Of a DNA stretch of 64,000 bases, positions 16,243-25,215 are shown in pieces. Both the position numbers and the translations under genes were made by a program. The stretch is from CAZYLZ01 sp964648335 (GTDB taxonomy: Bacteria; Patescibacteriota; Minisyncoccia; Phycocordibacterales; UBA2100): NCBI GenBank assembly GCA_964648335.1, contig CAZYLZ010000004.1, forward strand, positions 1-64,000, in the 5' to 3' direction. The notes beneath the pieces are model-generated. The model was not told the origin of the DNA. It worked only from the letters and a program-made list of their open reading frames with translations, and did not search any database. The first letter of the stretch is position 1; each line of letters starts with the position of its first letter.

Positions 16243-16614
16243 ATGGCTACCATCCACGAGTACAACGACATCCTGCGCCGTCGTGGCGCAAAGGACGCGG
16301 TCGAGTTTGCCGTCGTTTCGCGGGAGCCCGTACTTCTGCGCGCCGCTCGTAAGACGGTGCAAGGTCTGTGGATCCTCGACGACAAGCGCGTGCCGGCATG
16401 CCCGGGTCTGTCTGTCCCGGACGAACTGCCAGCGATGGCCCGTCAGCCGCAGGACTTCCGTGATCACCGGACGGCACCTTCTCCGGCTCCCAAGCCGACG
16501 AAGACCGCCCTCGGCACCGGGAAAGCTGCATCCGATAAAAGGAAGCGCGATCGCTCCGCTGCCGACATGAAAATTCGCGCCAAGATGAAAGGTGCTGGCA
16601 GCAAAAAGAGCTAG
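16243..16614 (+). CDS. Small basic hypothetical protein
   Basis: 123 aa. The N-terminal 70 residues look folded (ATIHEYNDILRRRGAKDAVE); the C-terminal part is a Lys/Ala/Pro-rich basic tail ending in KKS, as seen in nucleic-acid-binding proteins, but no family is recognised. It has a GAGAGGAG Shine-Dalgarno site, its own promoter and its own terminator. It lies upstream of and divergent from dnaG. Confidence 0.7.
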   Translation: MATIHEYNDILRRRGAKDAVEFAVVSREPVLLRAARKTVQGLWILDDKRVPACPGLSVPDELPAMARQPQDFRDHRTAPSPAPKPTKTALGTGKAASDKRKRDRSAADMKIRAKMKGAGSKKS

Positions 16615-16634
16615 CTGCCACTCCACTCACACCA

Positions 16635-16665
16635 CCGCCGACCCGTTCTGGGTCGGCGGATTTTT
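16635..16665 (+). terminator. Intrinsic terminator of the 16243 gene
   Basis: CCGCCGACCC (16635-16644) and GGGTCGGCGG (16650-16659), then ATTTTT. Confidence 0.92.
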
Positions 16666-16670
16666 ATAGC

Positions 16671-16696
16671 AAAAGACCGCCACTGGTGGCGGTCTT
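16671..16696 (-). terminator. Intrinsic terminator of the Nudix gene
   Basis: On the minus strand GACCGCCAC and GTGGCGGTC form the stem, followed by TTTTGC. It is back to back with the terminator at 16635. Confidence 0.85.
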
Positions 16697-16700
16697 CGGT

Positions 16701-17117
16701 CTATCGAGCCTCGCCCAGATAGAGCGATATGTCGGTAAGAATACGGAGATTGGTGCGTCCGATCGGAATACCGCCGAGCGCTTGGCGTAGCGAGTAGAAC
16801 TTTCCGTACTCTCCTTCGCACACGGTCACGCTCGCTTCGAAGGTATCTGCAACAGCCATGATGAAGATGTGGTGAATCGACGTCTCTCCCTCGTAGTCTC
16901 CAAAGTACTGATACTGAGAAATATCGATGGAGAGCTCTTCTCGAATCTCTCGTCGGAGCGCCTGCTCAATGGTTTCGCCAGGCTCTATTCCGCCTCCGAA
17001 GAATGCATACTTGCTGGCATGACGTGGCGCATCGGCCGTCCGCTTTTGCAGGAAAAACTTGAATTCGCCATTGCACGACCGGTACGGAACCAGCACGGCA
17101 CAGGTACGTTTTGTCAT
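16701..17117 (-). CDS. Nudix hydrolase
   Basis: 138 aa. Hydrolyses nucleoside diphosphates linked to another group; the exact substrate is unknown. The Nudix box is complete: GGGIEPGETIEQAL followed by RREIREELSI, with the Arg and Glu residues that bind metal. It starts with AVLVPYRSCNGEFKFFLQKR. GAGGAGG precedes the ATG at 17117. Unlike the Nudix domain fused to NusB at 45264, this one has all the catalytic residues. Confidence 0.88.
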   Translation of the reverse strand: MTKRTCAVLVPYRSCNGEFKFFLQKRTADAPRHASKYAFFGGGIEPGETIEQALRREIREELSIDISQYQYFGDYEGETSIHHIFIMAVADTFEASVTVCEGEYGKFYSLRQALGGIPIGRTNLRILTDISLYLGEAR

Positions 17118-17143
17118 AGTCGCTCCTCCTCTGTTCTTTTTTG

Positions 17144-17149
17144 AGTATA
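17144..17149 (-). promoter_or_regulatory. -10 box of the Nudix gene
   Basis: TATACT on the minus strand, with TTGCGT about 16 bp upstream. The leader of about 20 nt includes the GAGGAGG site. Confidence 0.55.
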
Positions 17150-17210
17150 CGCGTACTCGTCATGCACGCAATGGATGGTCTTGTGCCTCTCGTCCGCGCA
17201 CCCAGCACCC

Positions 17211-17239
17211 TTGCCACAGAGCTCGCTCGGGTGTATTTT
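17211..17239 (+). promoter_or_regulatory. Promoter of the 17267 gene
   Basis: TTGCCA (17211-17216), a 17-bp spacer, TATTTT (17234-17239). Confidence 0.55.
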
Positions 17240-17266
17240 CGATGACGGTCTGAGAGGGAGTCGTTA

Positions 17267-17476
17267 ATGAGAATATCCGTACAGCGGCGTAACGCCGCAA
17301 AGATCGCTCGAGAGTCGGTTGCAAAGCGTCCGCGTTCGGCAGCTAAACGGCAGCCGAAATGCAGCCAATGCCCACACTACCCTATCGCTTCCCTGCCGGC
17401 TCGAAAGCGTGAGATCAACCGATCAATACTGATCGCTCTCATACTGTCGCGGTTCTGCTTGGATCGCGACAGCTGA
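17267..17476 (+). CDS. Small Arg-rich hypothetical protein
   Basis: 69 aa, very basic (RISVQRRNAAKIARESVAKR), with one CSQC pair in the middle and a short hydrophobic stretch near the end (RSILIALILSRFCL). GAGAGGGAG lies 5-6 nt before the ATG, and a strong terminator follows 5 bp after the stop, which supports a real transcription unit. No family recognised; moderately likely to be a true gene. Confidence 0.5.
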   Translation: MRISVQRRNAAKIARESVAKRPRSAAKRQPKCSQCPHYPIASLPARKREINRSILIALILSRFCLDRDS

Positions 17477-17481
17477 TACCA

Positions 17482-17518
17482 AACAACCCCCACGTTTCCG
17501 TGGGGGTTGTTCTCTTTC
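17482..17518 (+). terminator. Intrinsic terminator of the 17267 gene
   Basis: AACAACCCCCACG (17482-17494) and CGTGGGGGTTGTT (17499-17511), perfect 13-bp stem, followed by CTCTTT. Confidence 0.92.
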
Positions 17519-17573
17519 TGAATCAATGACTCTTTAGTCACGGATCGTTTTTGCTAAAACGTCCGCGACCCAC

Positions 17574-17597
17574 TAAACAGTGCCTAGGCACTGTTTA
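17574..17597. repeat. Perfect 24-bp palindrome downstream of rpoC
   Basis: TAAACAGTGCCT and its exact complement AGGCACTGTTTA, with no loop. It lies 45 bp beyond the rpoC stop, in a stretch that also has TGACT/AGTCA. There is no T-run. It could be a protein-binding site or part of the rpoBC transcript end. Confidence 0.7.
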
Positions 17598-17641
17598 ATC
17601 GCGCCGTCGCGCTCCGATTCGTAAAGCTCCAAGTATTCGCT

Positions 17642-20600
17642 TTACGCGTCGCGACGGCGGACCTCCTTGTGTGGGAACTTGATATCAAGCTCGCGCTGCA
17701 AGTCGGTAATCATCTGCTTCTTGCGGCTACCCGGGAATCCGGTGCCTGCTGGGATGAGTCGGCCGATGATGACGTTCTCCTTGAGTCCGACAAGATTGTC
17801 AGTGACTCCCGAGACTGCAGCATCGGTGAGCTTGCGAGTTGCGTGCTGGAAGGATACGGCAGCAAGGAACGATGCGCGGGTCAGCGAGACTTCTGCGATA
17901 CCCAAGACGAGTCGCTTGCCCTTGCCTGCTTCGCCGCCTTTGGTCTTCACTTCGTCATTGGCTACATCGAGCTCGAACTCCTCGACGACGTCGCCGACCG
18001 AGAACTGTGTGTCACCGGCAGTGACGAGTTCGACACGGCTAAACATCTGACGAACGATAAGTTCCAAGTGCTTGCGAGAAATCGCCACTCCCTGGAGCTC
18101 GTAGATGCGTGTGATCTCTTCGATGATGTATACCTGGGTCGCCTCCTTGCCAGCGTACTGGTAGAGCTCCTCGAGGTTCGCCGATCCGTCAGTGAGGAAT
18201 TCTCCCTTCTCGACAGTCTGGCCAACCTTGACGATGACCGAACGTGCTGGGTGCGATCGGTATTCGAGATCACGCTTGCCGTGCTTGCCTTCTGCCATGA
18301 GCATGATGACCGTCTCGGCGCCGTCTTTCTCGATAGATGCGACAGAACCGGTTACGTGTGAGACGAGTGCCGGAACCTTTGGCTTGCGGCGCTCGAAGAC
18401 TTCTTCGACGCGTGGGAGTCCCGAGGTGATGTCTCCTCCTGCGACCGCCACACCACCGGTGTGGAACGTACGCATGGTGAGCTGCGTTCCCGGCTCGCCG
18501 ATTGCCTGTGCTGCGACGACTCCGACCGCTTCTCCGATCTCTACCATCTCGCCGGTCGTGAGGTCGTTACCATAGCACTGCTGGCAGATGCCGCGGACGG
18601 TCTTGCAGGTCATAGGCGAGCGCACGTTGATGGACTTTACGTCCGATGCGTCGATAAGCTTTACGTCTTCTGCGAGTACGCGGTGGTTGCGTTTCAGCGC
18701 GACACCGTCTCCCATAAGATCGTCGGCGATGACACGGCCCATAAGCTGCTGTCCAAGCGATTTTCCAAGCGCTCCTTCTTTTGGCTTCTCCAAAAGCACA
18801 CCCTCTTTGGTTCCGCAGTCCTCTTCGATGACGATTACGTCCTGACCTACGTCGAACAAGCGGCGAGTAAGATATCCTGCCTTTGCCGTGTTGAGTGCGG
18901 TGTCTGCCAATCCCTTACGTGCACCGTGAGTCGAGATGAAGTACTCGATCGGAGTAAGACCCTCTTTCATCGAAGCGGTGATCGGGAATTCGATGATCTC
19001 TCCGCGTGGGTTGGTGATCATTCCCTTCATACCAGCCATCTGGTTGAGCTGGCCCACCGATCCACGAGCGCCCGAGGTGATCATGTCGTAGACAGAGCCT
19101 TTGCGGTCGAGCGAATCCAAGATGAGCTTGCGGAGATCTCCTCCGATGCGCTCCCAGAGCTCGATCGTCATGCGACGGCGTTCGTCTGCAGTGAGAAGTC
19201 CTTCGTTGAACTGCGTCCAGAGCTCGGTCGTCGCCTTGCGACCGTCCTCGACGAGCTTGGTCTTCTCTGGCGGGACCGCGAGATCCGAGAAGCTCCAGGT
19301 GATTCCTGCGTGAGTAGCGTATTTGAAACCGAACTGCTTGATCTTGTCGATGATCGCAGGGATTCCCTCGAGCTTGTAGCGCTTGACGAGATCCTGCACG
19401 AGCGCGTTGATGCGCTTGTTGGTGACTTCGTCGTTGATGTAAGGGAAGTCGTTCGGGAGTGCTGCGTTGAACAAGAGGCGTCCAACAGTCGTCTCGAAGA
19501 TCTTGCCGCCAAACTGTGCGTACTTAGCGTTTTCGGATGGAAGGACCTTGATCTTGGCACGGAGATTGATGTCGTCGAAGTCGTATGCGGTGATCGCCGC
19601 GTTGGTCGAGTGGAAGGCCTTGCCCTCACCCTTCAAACCATCGACAGATTTCGTCATCCAGTAGCAGCCCAAGACGATATCGAGGAGCTTCGATGCGATG
19701 ACTGGATCTCCGTTACCTGGCTTGAGTACGTTCTTGTTGGCCGACATGATCTCGCGTGCTTCCATCTGCGCCTCAGGCGAGAGTGGTACGTGGACCGACA
19801 TGGTGTCTCCGTCGAAGTCTGCGTTGTATGCAGGACATACGAGCGGATGGAGCTGTATTGCCGAACCTTCGATGAGTACCGGGCGGAATGCCTGGATAGA
19901 CTGACGGTGAAGTGTCGGTGCGCGGTTGAGTAACACGTGCTTGTCGGCGATGACCTCTTCGAGGATTGCCCAGACCTCTGGCACGCCTTCTTCTATAAGA
20001 CGGCCTGCGCCGCGGATGTTGTATGCGAGCTCGCGCTGCAACAATCCTGCGATGACGAACGGACGGAAGAGCTCGAGCGCCATGTGCTTTGGAAGTCCGC
20101 ACTGGTCGAGGTTCAAGTCAGGTCCGACCACAATGACCGAGCGTCCCGAGTAGTCTACGCGCTTACCGAGGAGGTTTCCGCGGAAGTAACCCTGCTTACC
20201 CTTGAGGTAATCAGCGAGCGACTTGAGCGGACGGCGGCGAGCACCCAAGATTCCTGCTGCACCCTGTCCGCGGCGCATCGAGTTATCCAAGAGCGCGTCG
20301 ACTGCCTCCTGCAAGATGCGCTTTTCGTTGCGCAAGATGACTTCTGGCGCCTTGATAGCGAGAAGCTTCTTGAGACGGTTGTTTCGGTTGATGACGCGGC
20401 GGTAGAGATCGTTCAAGTCAGAAGATGCATGGCGACCGCCTTCGAGTGCCACCATCGGACGCAACTGTGGAGGAACGACTGGCAAGCGTGACATGAACAT
20501 CCACTCTGGACGTACGCCCGAGCGGAGCATGCCCTCAGCGAGCGAGATGCGCTTGCGGAGCTTCTCGCGGTCGGCTGCAGGAGCCTTGTCGAGATCGCCC

Positions 20601-21313
20601 TTCAGGGTCTTTACGTATGCTGCGAGGTCGAGCTTCTTCAAGATGTCGTAGAGAGCCTCGGCACCGATAGCTGCTTCGAACATCGCGCCGTATTTGACGG
20701 CAAATGTGTGATACGCAGCCTCGTCGAGCACGATTCCCTCGCGCACGCGCTCGATGTCGCGCTTGGTCTGCGCAGCGAGATCCTTGAGACGGGTCTTCTC
20801 GTCGGCATTGTTAGCGCCCTTCATCTTGGCGTTGAACTCGGTGTCCAAATCCTTGAGCAAGCGATTCTTCTCGTTCTCTAGAACGCGGGTCACGATGTAG
20901 CCGGCAAAGTAGACGACCTTCTCGACATCTGCTGCTGAAAGTCCGAGCAAGAGGGCGATGCGAGATGGAATGCCGCGCAAGAACCAAATGTGAGCGACAG
21001 GAGTCGCGAGGTCGATATGACCCATGCGCTCGCGGCGTACGATGGCGCGCGTTATCTCGACGCCACACTTCTCACAGATGATGCCCTTGAAGCGGATACC
21101 GCGGTATTTACCACAGTAACACTCGTAGTCCTTCTCAGGACCGAAGATCTTCTCGTCAAAGAGTCCGCTCTTCTCGGGGCGCTGGGTTCGGTAGTTGATA
21201 GTCTCTGGCTTGGTCACTTCACCATACGACCAGTCGAGCATCCTCTCAGGCGATGCAAGTGACACCGACAGGATGTCGAAGTCTTGCGGGATCGAGTCTG
21301 TTTTCTTTTTCAT
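17642..21313 (-). CDS. rpoC: DNA-directed RNA polymerase subunit beta'
   Basis: 1223 aa, shorter than the E. coli protein (1407). The N-terminal zinc site is YECYCGKYRG with CEKCG. The catalytic metal-binding motif is YNADFDGDTMSVH, and the bridge-helix region follows. The second Zn cluster is visible as CKTVRGICQQCYG. The C-terminal region continues through the expected RAIGEPGTQLTMRTFHTGG-like segment (seen as AQAIGEPGTQLTMRTFHTGG). It starts 24 bp after the rpoB stop, so the two form an operon. No intrinsic terminator follows. Confidence 0.97.
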   Translation of the reverse strand: MKKKTDSIPQDFDILSVSLASPERMLDWSYGEVTKPETINYRTQRPEKSGLFDEKIFGPEKDYECYCGKYRGIRFKGIICEKCGVEITRAIVRRERMGHIDLATPVAHIWFLRGIPSRIALLLGLSAADVEKVVYFAGYIVTRVLENEKNRLLKDLDTEFNAKMKGANNADEKTRLKDLAAQTKRDIERVREGIVLDEAAYHTFAVKYGAMFEAAIGAEALYDILKKLDLAAYVKTLKGDLDKAPAADREKLRKRISLAEGMLRSGVRPEWMFMSRLPVVPPQLRPMVALEGGRHASSDLNDLYRRVINRNNRLKKLLAIKAPEVILRNEKRILQEAVDALLDNSMRRGQGAAGILGARRRPLKSLADYLKGKQGYFRGNLLGKRVDYSGRSVIVVGPDLNLDQCGLPKHMALELFRPFVIAGLLQRELAYNIRGAGRLIEEGVPEVWAILEEVIADKHVLLNRAPTLHRQSIQAFRPVLIEGSAIQLHPLVCPAYNADFDGDTMSVHVPLSPEAQMEAREIMSANKNVLKPGNGDPVIASKLLDIVLGCYWMTKSVDGLKGEGKAFHSTNAAITAYDFDDINLRAKIKVLPSENAKYAQFGGKIFETTVGRLLFNAALPNDFPYINDEVTNKRINALVQDLVKRYKLEGIPAIIDKIKQFGFKYATHAGITWSFSDLAVPPEKTKLVEDGRKATTELWTQFNEGLLTADERRRMTIELWERIGGDLRKLILDSLDRKGSVYDMITSGARGSVGQLNQMAGMKGMITNPRGEIIEFPITASMKEGLTPIEYFISTHGARKGLADTALNTAKAGYLTRRLFDVGQDVIVIEEDCGTKEGVLLEKPKEGALGKSLGQQLMGRVIADDLMGDGVALKRNHRVLAEDVKLIDASDVKSINVRSPMTCKTVRGICQQCYGNDLTTGEMVEIGEAVGVVAAQAIGEPGTQLTMRTFHTGGVAVAGGDITSGLPRVEEVFERRKPKVPALVSHVTGSVASIEKDGAETVIMLMAEGKHGKRDLEYRSHPARSVIVKVGQTVEKGEFLTDGSANLEELYQYAGKEATQVYIIEEITRIYELQGVAISRKHLELIVRQMFSRVELVTAGDTQFSVGDVVEEFELDVANDEVKTKGGEAGKGKRLVLGIAEVSLTRASFLAAVSFQHATRKLTDAAVSGVTDNLVGLKENVIIGRLIPAGTGFPGSRKKQMITDLQRELDIKFPHKEVRRRDA

Positions 21314-21337
21314 ACGTTTGTGTGTGTTATGAGAAGA

Positions 21338-24300
21338 TTACGCTTCTGGGTTATTAATGGTGAACTGCTCGTCGCCATGGAACTGGATGTCGATACCCAA
21401 TCCGCGCAAGTGTCGTACAACGACGTTGAACGTAGCTGGGATGTTGGACTGCTCGATGCGCTCGTTGGAGACGATAGCGTCGAATGCGGCAGAGCGACCC
21501 AAGATGTCGTCCGATTTGATGGTGAGGATTTCGCGAAGTGAGTGAGCTGCTCCGTATCCCAAGAATGCCCACACTTCCATTTCTCCGACGCGCTGACCGC
21601 CGTTTTGTGCTTTTCCTCCAAGCGGCTGCTGGGTGGTAAGTGAGTAGGGACCGATAGAGCGCATGTGGATCTTGTCTTCCACCATGTGATGCAGCTTGAG
21701 CATGTACATGTAGCCGACTGCGGTGTGCTGGTCGAACTTGTCTCCGGTGCGGCCGTCGTAGAGCTGCATCTTGCCCGAGGCATTGAAGCCAGCCTTGACC
21801 AACTCGTCGCGGATCTCCTCTTCGGTTGCTCCGGCAAACGATGGTACGAGCGCCTGGTAGCCCAAGGTGTTTGCGGCCATTCCCAAGTGAAGCTCCAAGA
21901 TCTGTCCCAGGTTCATACGGGATGGGACTCCGAGCGGGGTCAAAATGATGTCTACCGGCTCGCCGTTCTCGTCGTATGGCATGTCCTCTTCTGGAAGCAC
22001 GCGCGAGATAACTCCCTTGTTTCCGTGGCGTCCTGCGAGCTTGTCACCCACCGATATGGTGCGCAGCTGTGCGACTTCGACGTGCACGCGCTTGATGACG
22101 CCGCTTTCGAGCGAATCGCCATTCTCGCGAGAGAAGATCTTCACGCCGACGACGCGTCCACGCTTTCCGCCTTCCATGCGAAGCGAGGTGTCTTTGACAT
22201 CCTTCGCCTTCTCTCCGAAGATCGAGTGCAAGAGACGCTCTTCTGGGGTGAGCTGGGTCTCGCCTTTCGGTGTGACCTTGCCTACCAAGATGTCGCCTGG
22301 GCGGACCTCGGCGCCGATGCGCACGATTCCGTCCTCGTCGAGGTTTCTCAATTTAAATTCTGATACGTTAGGGATGTCGTGTGTCGTCACTTCGGGACCG
22401 AGCTTCGTGTCGTGCACGACCGCTACGAACTCTTCCATGTGGATCGAAGAGAATCGTCCCTGCTTGGACAAGCGCTCCGATATGATGATCGCGTCTTCGA
22501 AGTTGGCACCTGCCCACGACATAAACGCGATGCGGACGTTCTGGCCGATTGCCATCTGTCCGCCGACCGAAGTCGATGTGTCTGCGAGGACTTCTCCGCG
22601 CTTGACCTTCTGGCCCACATCGACGCAAGGGCGCTGGTGGCGCGCAGTGAAGTCGTTTGAGCGAGCGAAGTTGACCAATGGATACTCCTTCTTCTTTCCT
22701 TCTTTGTTCTCGACGACAACCTTCTTGGCGTCGACGTAGGTGACCTCTCCTGCCTCGAATGCGAGAGCGAGGCGACCCGAGTCGTGCGCTGCTACCTCTT
22801 CGATACCGGTTCCGACCAAGGGAGCCTCGGGAACGATGCAGGGCACTGCCTGCTTCATCATGTTCGAACCCATGAGCGCGCGGTTAGCGTCGTCGTGTTC
22901 TACGAACGGAACCAGGGATGTTGCAACCGAGAATGGCTGGTTGGTAGCGACCTCGATGAAGTCGACTTCGTCGCGCTTAACGACCGCTGGCTCGCCGTGC
23001 TTACGCACCTCGACCATGTCTGGAACAAGCTTACCGTTCTCTTCGCGGTCGATCGCCGAGTGAGCGATAACGTACTGCTCTTCGTCGAGCGCGTTCATAT
23101 AGACGATCTCGTCGGTAACCTTCCCCTTCACGACCTTCGCGTATGGGGTCTCGATGATGCCGAACTCGTTAGGGCGGGCGTAGAGCGACATGTGGAGCAC
23201 GAGTCCGATGTTCTTACCTTCTGGAGAGTGCACCGGGCACACGCGTCCGTAGTGGGACGAGTGCACGTCGCGGACCTCGAGTCCTGCGCGCTCGGATGTG
23301 AGTCCGCCGGGGCCAAGTGTGCTCAAGATGCGCAAGTGCTCCATCTCGGTCAAGATGTTGTACTGCTGCATGAGCTGAGAGAGCTGGTTTGAAGTGAAGA
23401 ATTCTTTCACAGACGCGGCAAACGGGCGCGGGTTCAAAACCTGGACCGGAAGCGTGGTCTCTGCCTCTACGGTCGACATGCGGTCTTGGGTATTGCGCTT
23501 CATGCGCGAAAGTCCGACGCGCATCTTTTGCTGGAGGAGTTCTCCGACGAAGCGGACGCGGCGAAGACCCAAGTGGTCGATGTCGTCTGCAGTCGATCCA
23601 GGTGTCTGGTTTAATGTAAGGATGTGCTCGATGATGCGGTAGATGTCTTCTGGTGAAAGTGTGCGTGCATCAAGCGCCTTCCCTTCGAACGGGAGTCCGA
23701 AGCGGCGATTGAAGTGGAAGCGTCCTACCTTGGAGAGGTCGTAACGCTCGGAACCGAGCATCGTGTCGATGTGGTCCTTGGCAGTGTCGGCAGTCGCGAT
23801 ATCTCCGTCGCGAAGGCGGCGGTAGATCTCGGCGTATGCCTCTTCTGCAGAAGCAGTCGTGTCGTGTGCGACGGTATTCTTGTACGCCTCGGCTCCCCCT
23901 TCCATCTTCTCCATGCGCTTCGATATGTCCTCGACCTTCTCACCCATGACGCGAAGAAGGTTGGTGACCGGGAATTTGCGCTTGCGGTCAATCTTAACGT
24001 AGATACCTCCGTCTGCCTCTGACTCAATCTCGATCCAGACGCCGCGAAGCGGGATAATCTTGGCGGCAAAATAGTTGGTGCCGCGGTATTGGTTCGCGTC
24101 GAAGAATACGCCGTAGGAACGCGCGAGCTGAGCGACGATGACGCGCTCGACTCCGTTGATGATGAACGTTCCGTGATCGGTCATCCATGGGAAGTCGGTC
24201 AGGAAGATCTCCTGCTCCTTCTCCTCCTTAGTGGTCTTGTTCTTGAGGGTGGCGACTGCGGTCACCGGAACCTCGTAGTTGAGCATCTTGTGCTTTGCGT

Positions 24301-24532
24301 ACTCTTCGGTCCACTTCGGCTGACCGAAAGTCACCTTAGAGATAGAGAGCTCGAACTTCTTGCCCGAATAGTCGGCAATAGGAGAAAACTCCCGAAGAAC
24401 GTCGGTAGTTCCTTCTTTGACGAGCCACTCAAACGACTTCAACTGCGCCTCCACGAGGTTCGGGAGTTCTGCAATCGGTTTCTTGTACGCCGCGAAATAC
24501 TTCTGCGGGCGTGACTGCTTTGCGTGTGCCAT
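21338..24532 (-). CDS. rpoB: DNA-directed RNA polymerase subunit beta
   Basis: 1064 aa, a compact beta subunit lacking lineage-specific insertions. GPGGLTSERAGLEVRDVH and HYGRVCPVHSPEGKNIGL mark the fork region; GDKLAGRHGNKGVIS and PYDENGEPVDIILTPLG lie in the C-terminal half. The rifampicin pocket has Gln389 where E. coli has Asp516 and Ile402 where it has Arg529. The start at 24532 gives MAHAKQSRPQKYF. The ribosomal protein genes rplJ/rplL often found upstream are absent. Confidence 0.97.
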   Translation of the reverse strand: MAHAKQSRPQKYFAAYKKPIAELPNLVEAQLKSFEWLVKEGTTDVLREFSPIADYSGKKFELSISKVTFGQPKWTEEYAKHKMLNYEVPVTAVATLKNKTTKEEKEQEIFLTDFPWMTDHGTFIINGVERVIVAQLARSYGVFFDANQYRGTNYFAAKIIPLRGVWIEIESEADGGIYVKIDRKRKFPVTNLLRVMGEKVEDISKRMEKMEGGAEAYKNTVAHDTTASAEEAYAEIYRRLRDGDIATADTAKDHIDTMLGSERYDLSKVGRFHFNRRFGLPFEGKALDARTLSPEDIYRIIEHILTLNQTPGSTADDIDHLGLRRVRFVGELLQQKMRVGLSRMKRNTQDRMSTVEAETTLPVQVLNPRPFAASVKEFFTSNQLSQLMQQYNILTEMEHLRILSTLGPGGLTSERAGLEVRDVHSSHYGRVCPVHSPEGKNIGLVLHMSLYARPNEFGIIETPYAKVVKGKVTDEIVYMNALDEEQYVIAHSAIDREENGKLVPDMVEVRKHGEPAVVKRDEVDFIEVATNQPFSVATSLVPFVEHDDANRALMGSNMMKQAVPCIVPEAPLVGTGIEEVAAHDSGRLALAFEAGEVTYVDAKKVVVENKEGKKKEYPLVNFARSNDFTARHQRPCVDVGQKVKRGEVLADTSTSVGGQMAIGQNVRIAFMSWAGANFEDAIIISERLSKQGRFSSIHMEEFVAVVHDTKLGPEVTTHDIPNVSEFKLRNLDEDGIVRIGAEVRPGDILVGKVTPKGETQLTPEERLLHSIFGEKAKDVKDTSLRMEGGKRGRVVGVKIFSRENGDSLESGVIKRVHVEVAQLRTISVGDKLAGRHGNKGVISRVLPEEDMPYDENGEPVDIILTPLGVPSRMNLGQILELHLGMAANTLGYQALVPSFAGATEEEIRDELVKAGFNASGKMQLYDGRTGDKFDQHTAVGYMYMLKLHHMVEDKIHMRSIGPYSLTTQQPLGGKAQNGGQRVGEMEVWAFLGYGAAHSLREILTIKSDDILGRSAAFDAIVSNERIEQSNIPATFNVVVRHLRGLGIDIQFHGDEQFTINNPEA

Positions 24533-24716
24533 GACGTTATGGTGCTAATCCATCCACAGATGCACGGTTCATCGGCCGTTCATCAGCGGTCGGACGCGAA
24601 TAAATGTGACCCCTTTATCGAATCCAGGTTAACAAAAACCTGTGTTTATAAAAAACGGGGTCGGGTTCGAGCGGAACTGTGCTAGTTCTGACACTAAAGA
24701 CAGGAGTCAGGTGACC
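24533..24716. other. Divergent promoter region between rpoB and a small gene
   Basis: 184 bp without a gene. On the rpoB side there are two imperfect copies of GATGAACGGC / GATGAACCGT and a weak -10 candidate (GATAAA). On the other side, CAGGAG (24701-24706) is the Shine-Dalgarno site of the 24717 gene. Neither promoter is convincing by eye. Confidence 0.5.
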
Positions 24717-24842
24717 ATGTACTCCACGCATGCATCTTTTCAGCCAAGACTCAATCGCAAGCAGGAGGAAAGTACGCGCGGGATTATATACCCTGGGCCA
24801 GGCCAGGTCAAGGGGAAAACTATCGTTTTGGAGTCATTTTGA
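24717..24842 (+). CDS. Small hypothetical protein of 41 residues
   Basis: A short frame that opens MYSTHASFQPRLNRKQE and ends KTIVLESF, with CAGGAG 10 nt before the ATG. Hydrophilic and basic, no family recognised. A hairpin follows 8 bp after the stop. An in-frame upstream ATG (24642) has no ribosome site. Reality as a gene is uncertain. Confidence 0.35.
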   Translation: MYSTHASFQPRLNRKQEESTRGIIYPGPGQVKGKTIVLESF

Positions 24843-24848
24843 ACGAAG

Positions 24849-24880
24849 AAATGCGGGCGACCATTATGGCCGCCCGCATC
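24849..24880 (-). terminator. Hairpin between convergent small genes
   Basis: ATGCGGGCG (24851-24859) and CGCCCGCAT (24871-24879). The T-rich flank (TTTCTTC) is on the minus strand, so it fits termination of the 24921-25136 gene. Confidence 0.7.
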
Positions 24881-24920
24881 GGGGTTGTCGGGTATATGCT
24901 CATTATCATCTCAGCTACAG

Positions 24921-25136
24921 CTAGCGGATGCCAGACGAATGGTTGCCGATTTCGCCGTAGACGGCACAGGCTGCTTGGCGCAATGCCATGCGCGCACGGG
25001 CGTCACGTTCCTTCTGTCGGTCGACTGCATCTGAATACTGCAGTTTACGGGCCAGAAAGTCGTCGTGCGATTCGCCATCAAGCCTCGTGGGCTCGACGAG
25101 CACGACGTCGGAACCATCTTCCGAACAGGTATTCAT
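24921..25136 (-). CDS. Small hypothetical protein downstream of trmD
   Basis: 71 aa, acidic then basic and helical (FLARKLQYSDAVDRQKERD), without a signal peptide. The start at 25136 is chosen because AAGGGGA lies about 9 nt upstream; a longer version from 25256 would overlap trmD by 41 bp. No family recognised. It may be the last gene of a trmD transcript. Confidence 0.55.
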   Translation of the reverse strand: MNTCSEDGSDVVLVEPTRLDGESHDDFLARKLQYSDAVDRQKERDARARMALRQAACAVYGEIGNHSSGIR

Positions 25137-25215
25137 ACAAAATTCCCCTTCTTGCTGAGTTGTTGCCAGCCCGACGCCGACAACACCAGAACCGTACTCC
25201 TCCCCCGCGGGAGTG

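Noticed and set aside
18461..19933. 490-residue plus-strand frame inside rpoC
   Set aside because: Antisense of a highly conserved gene; long antisense frames are common in this sequence because of its codon bias.
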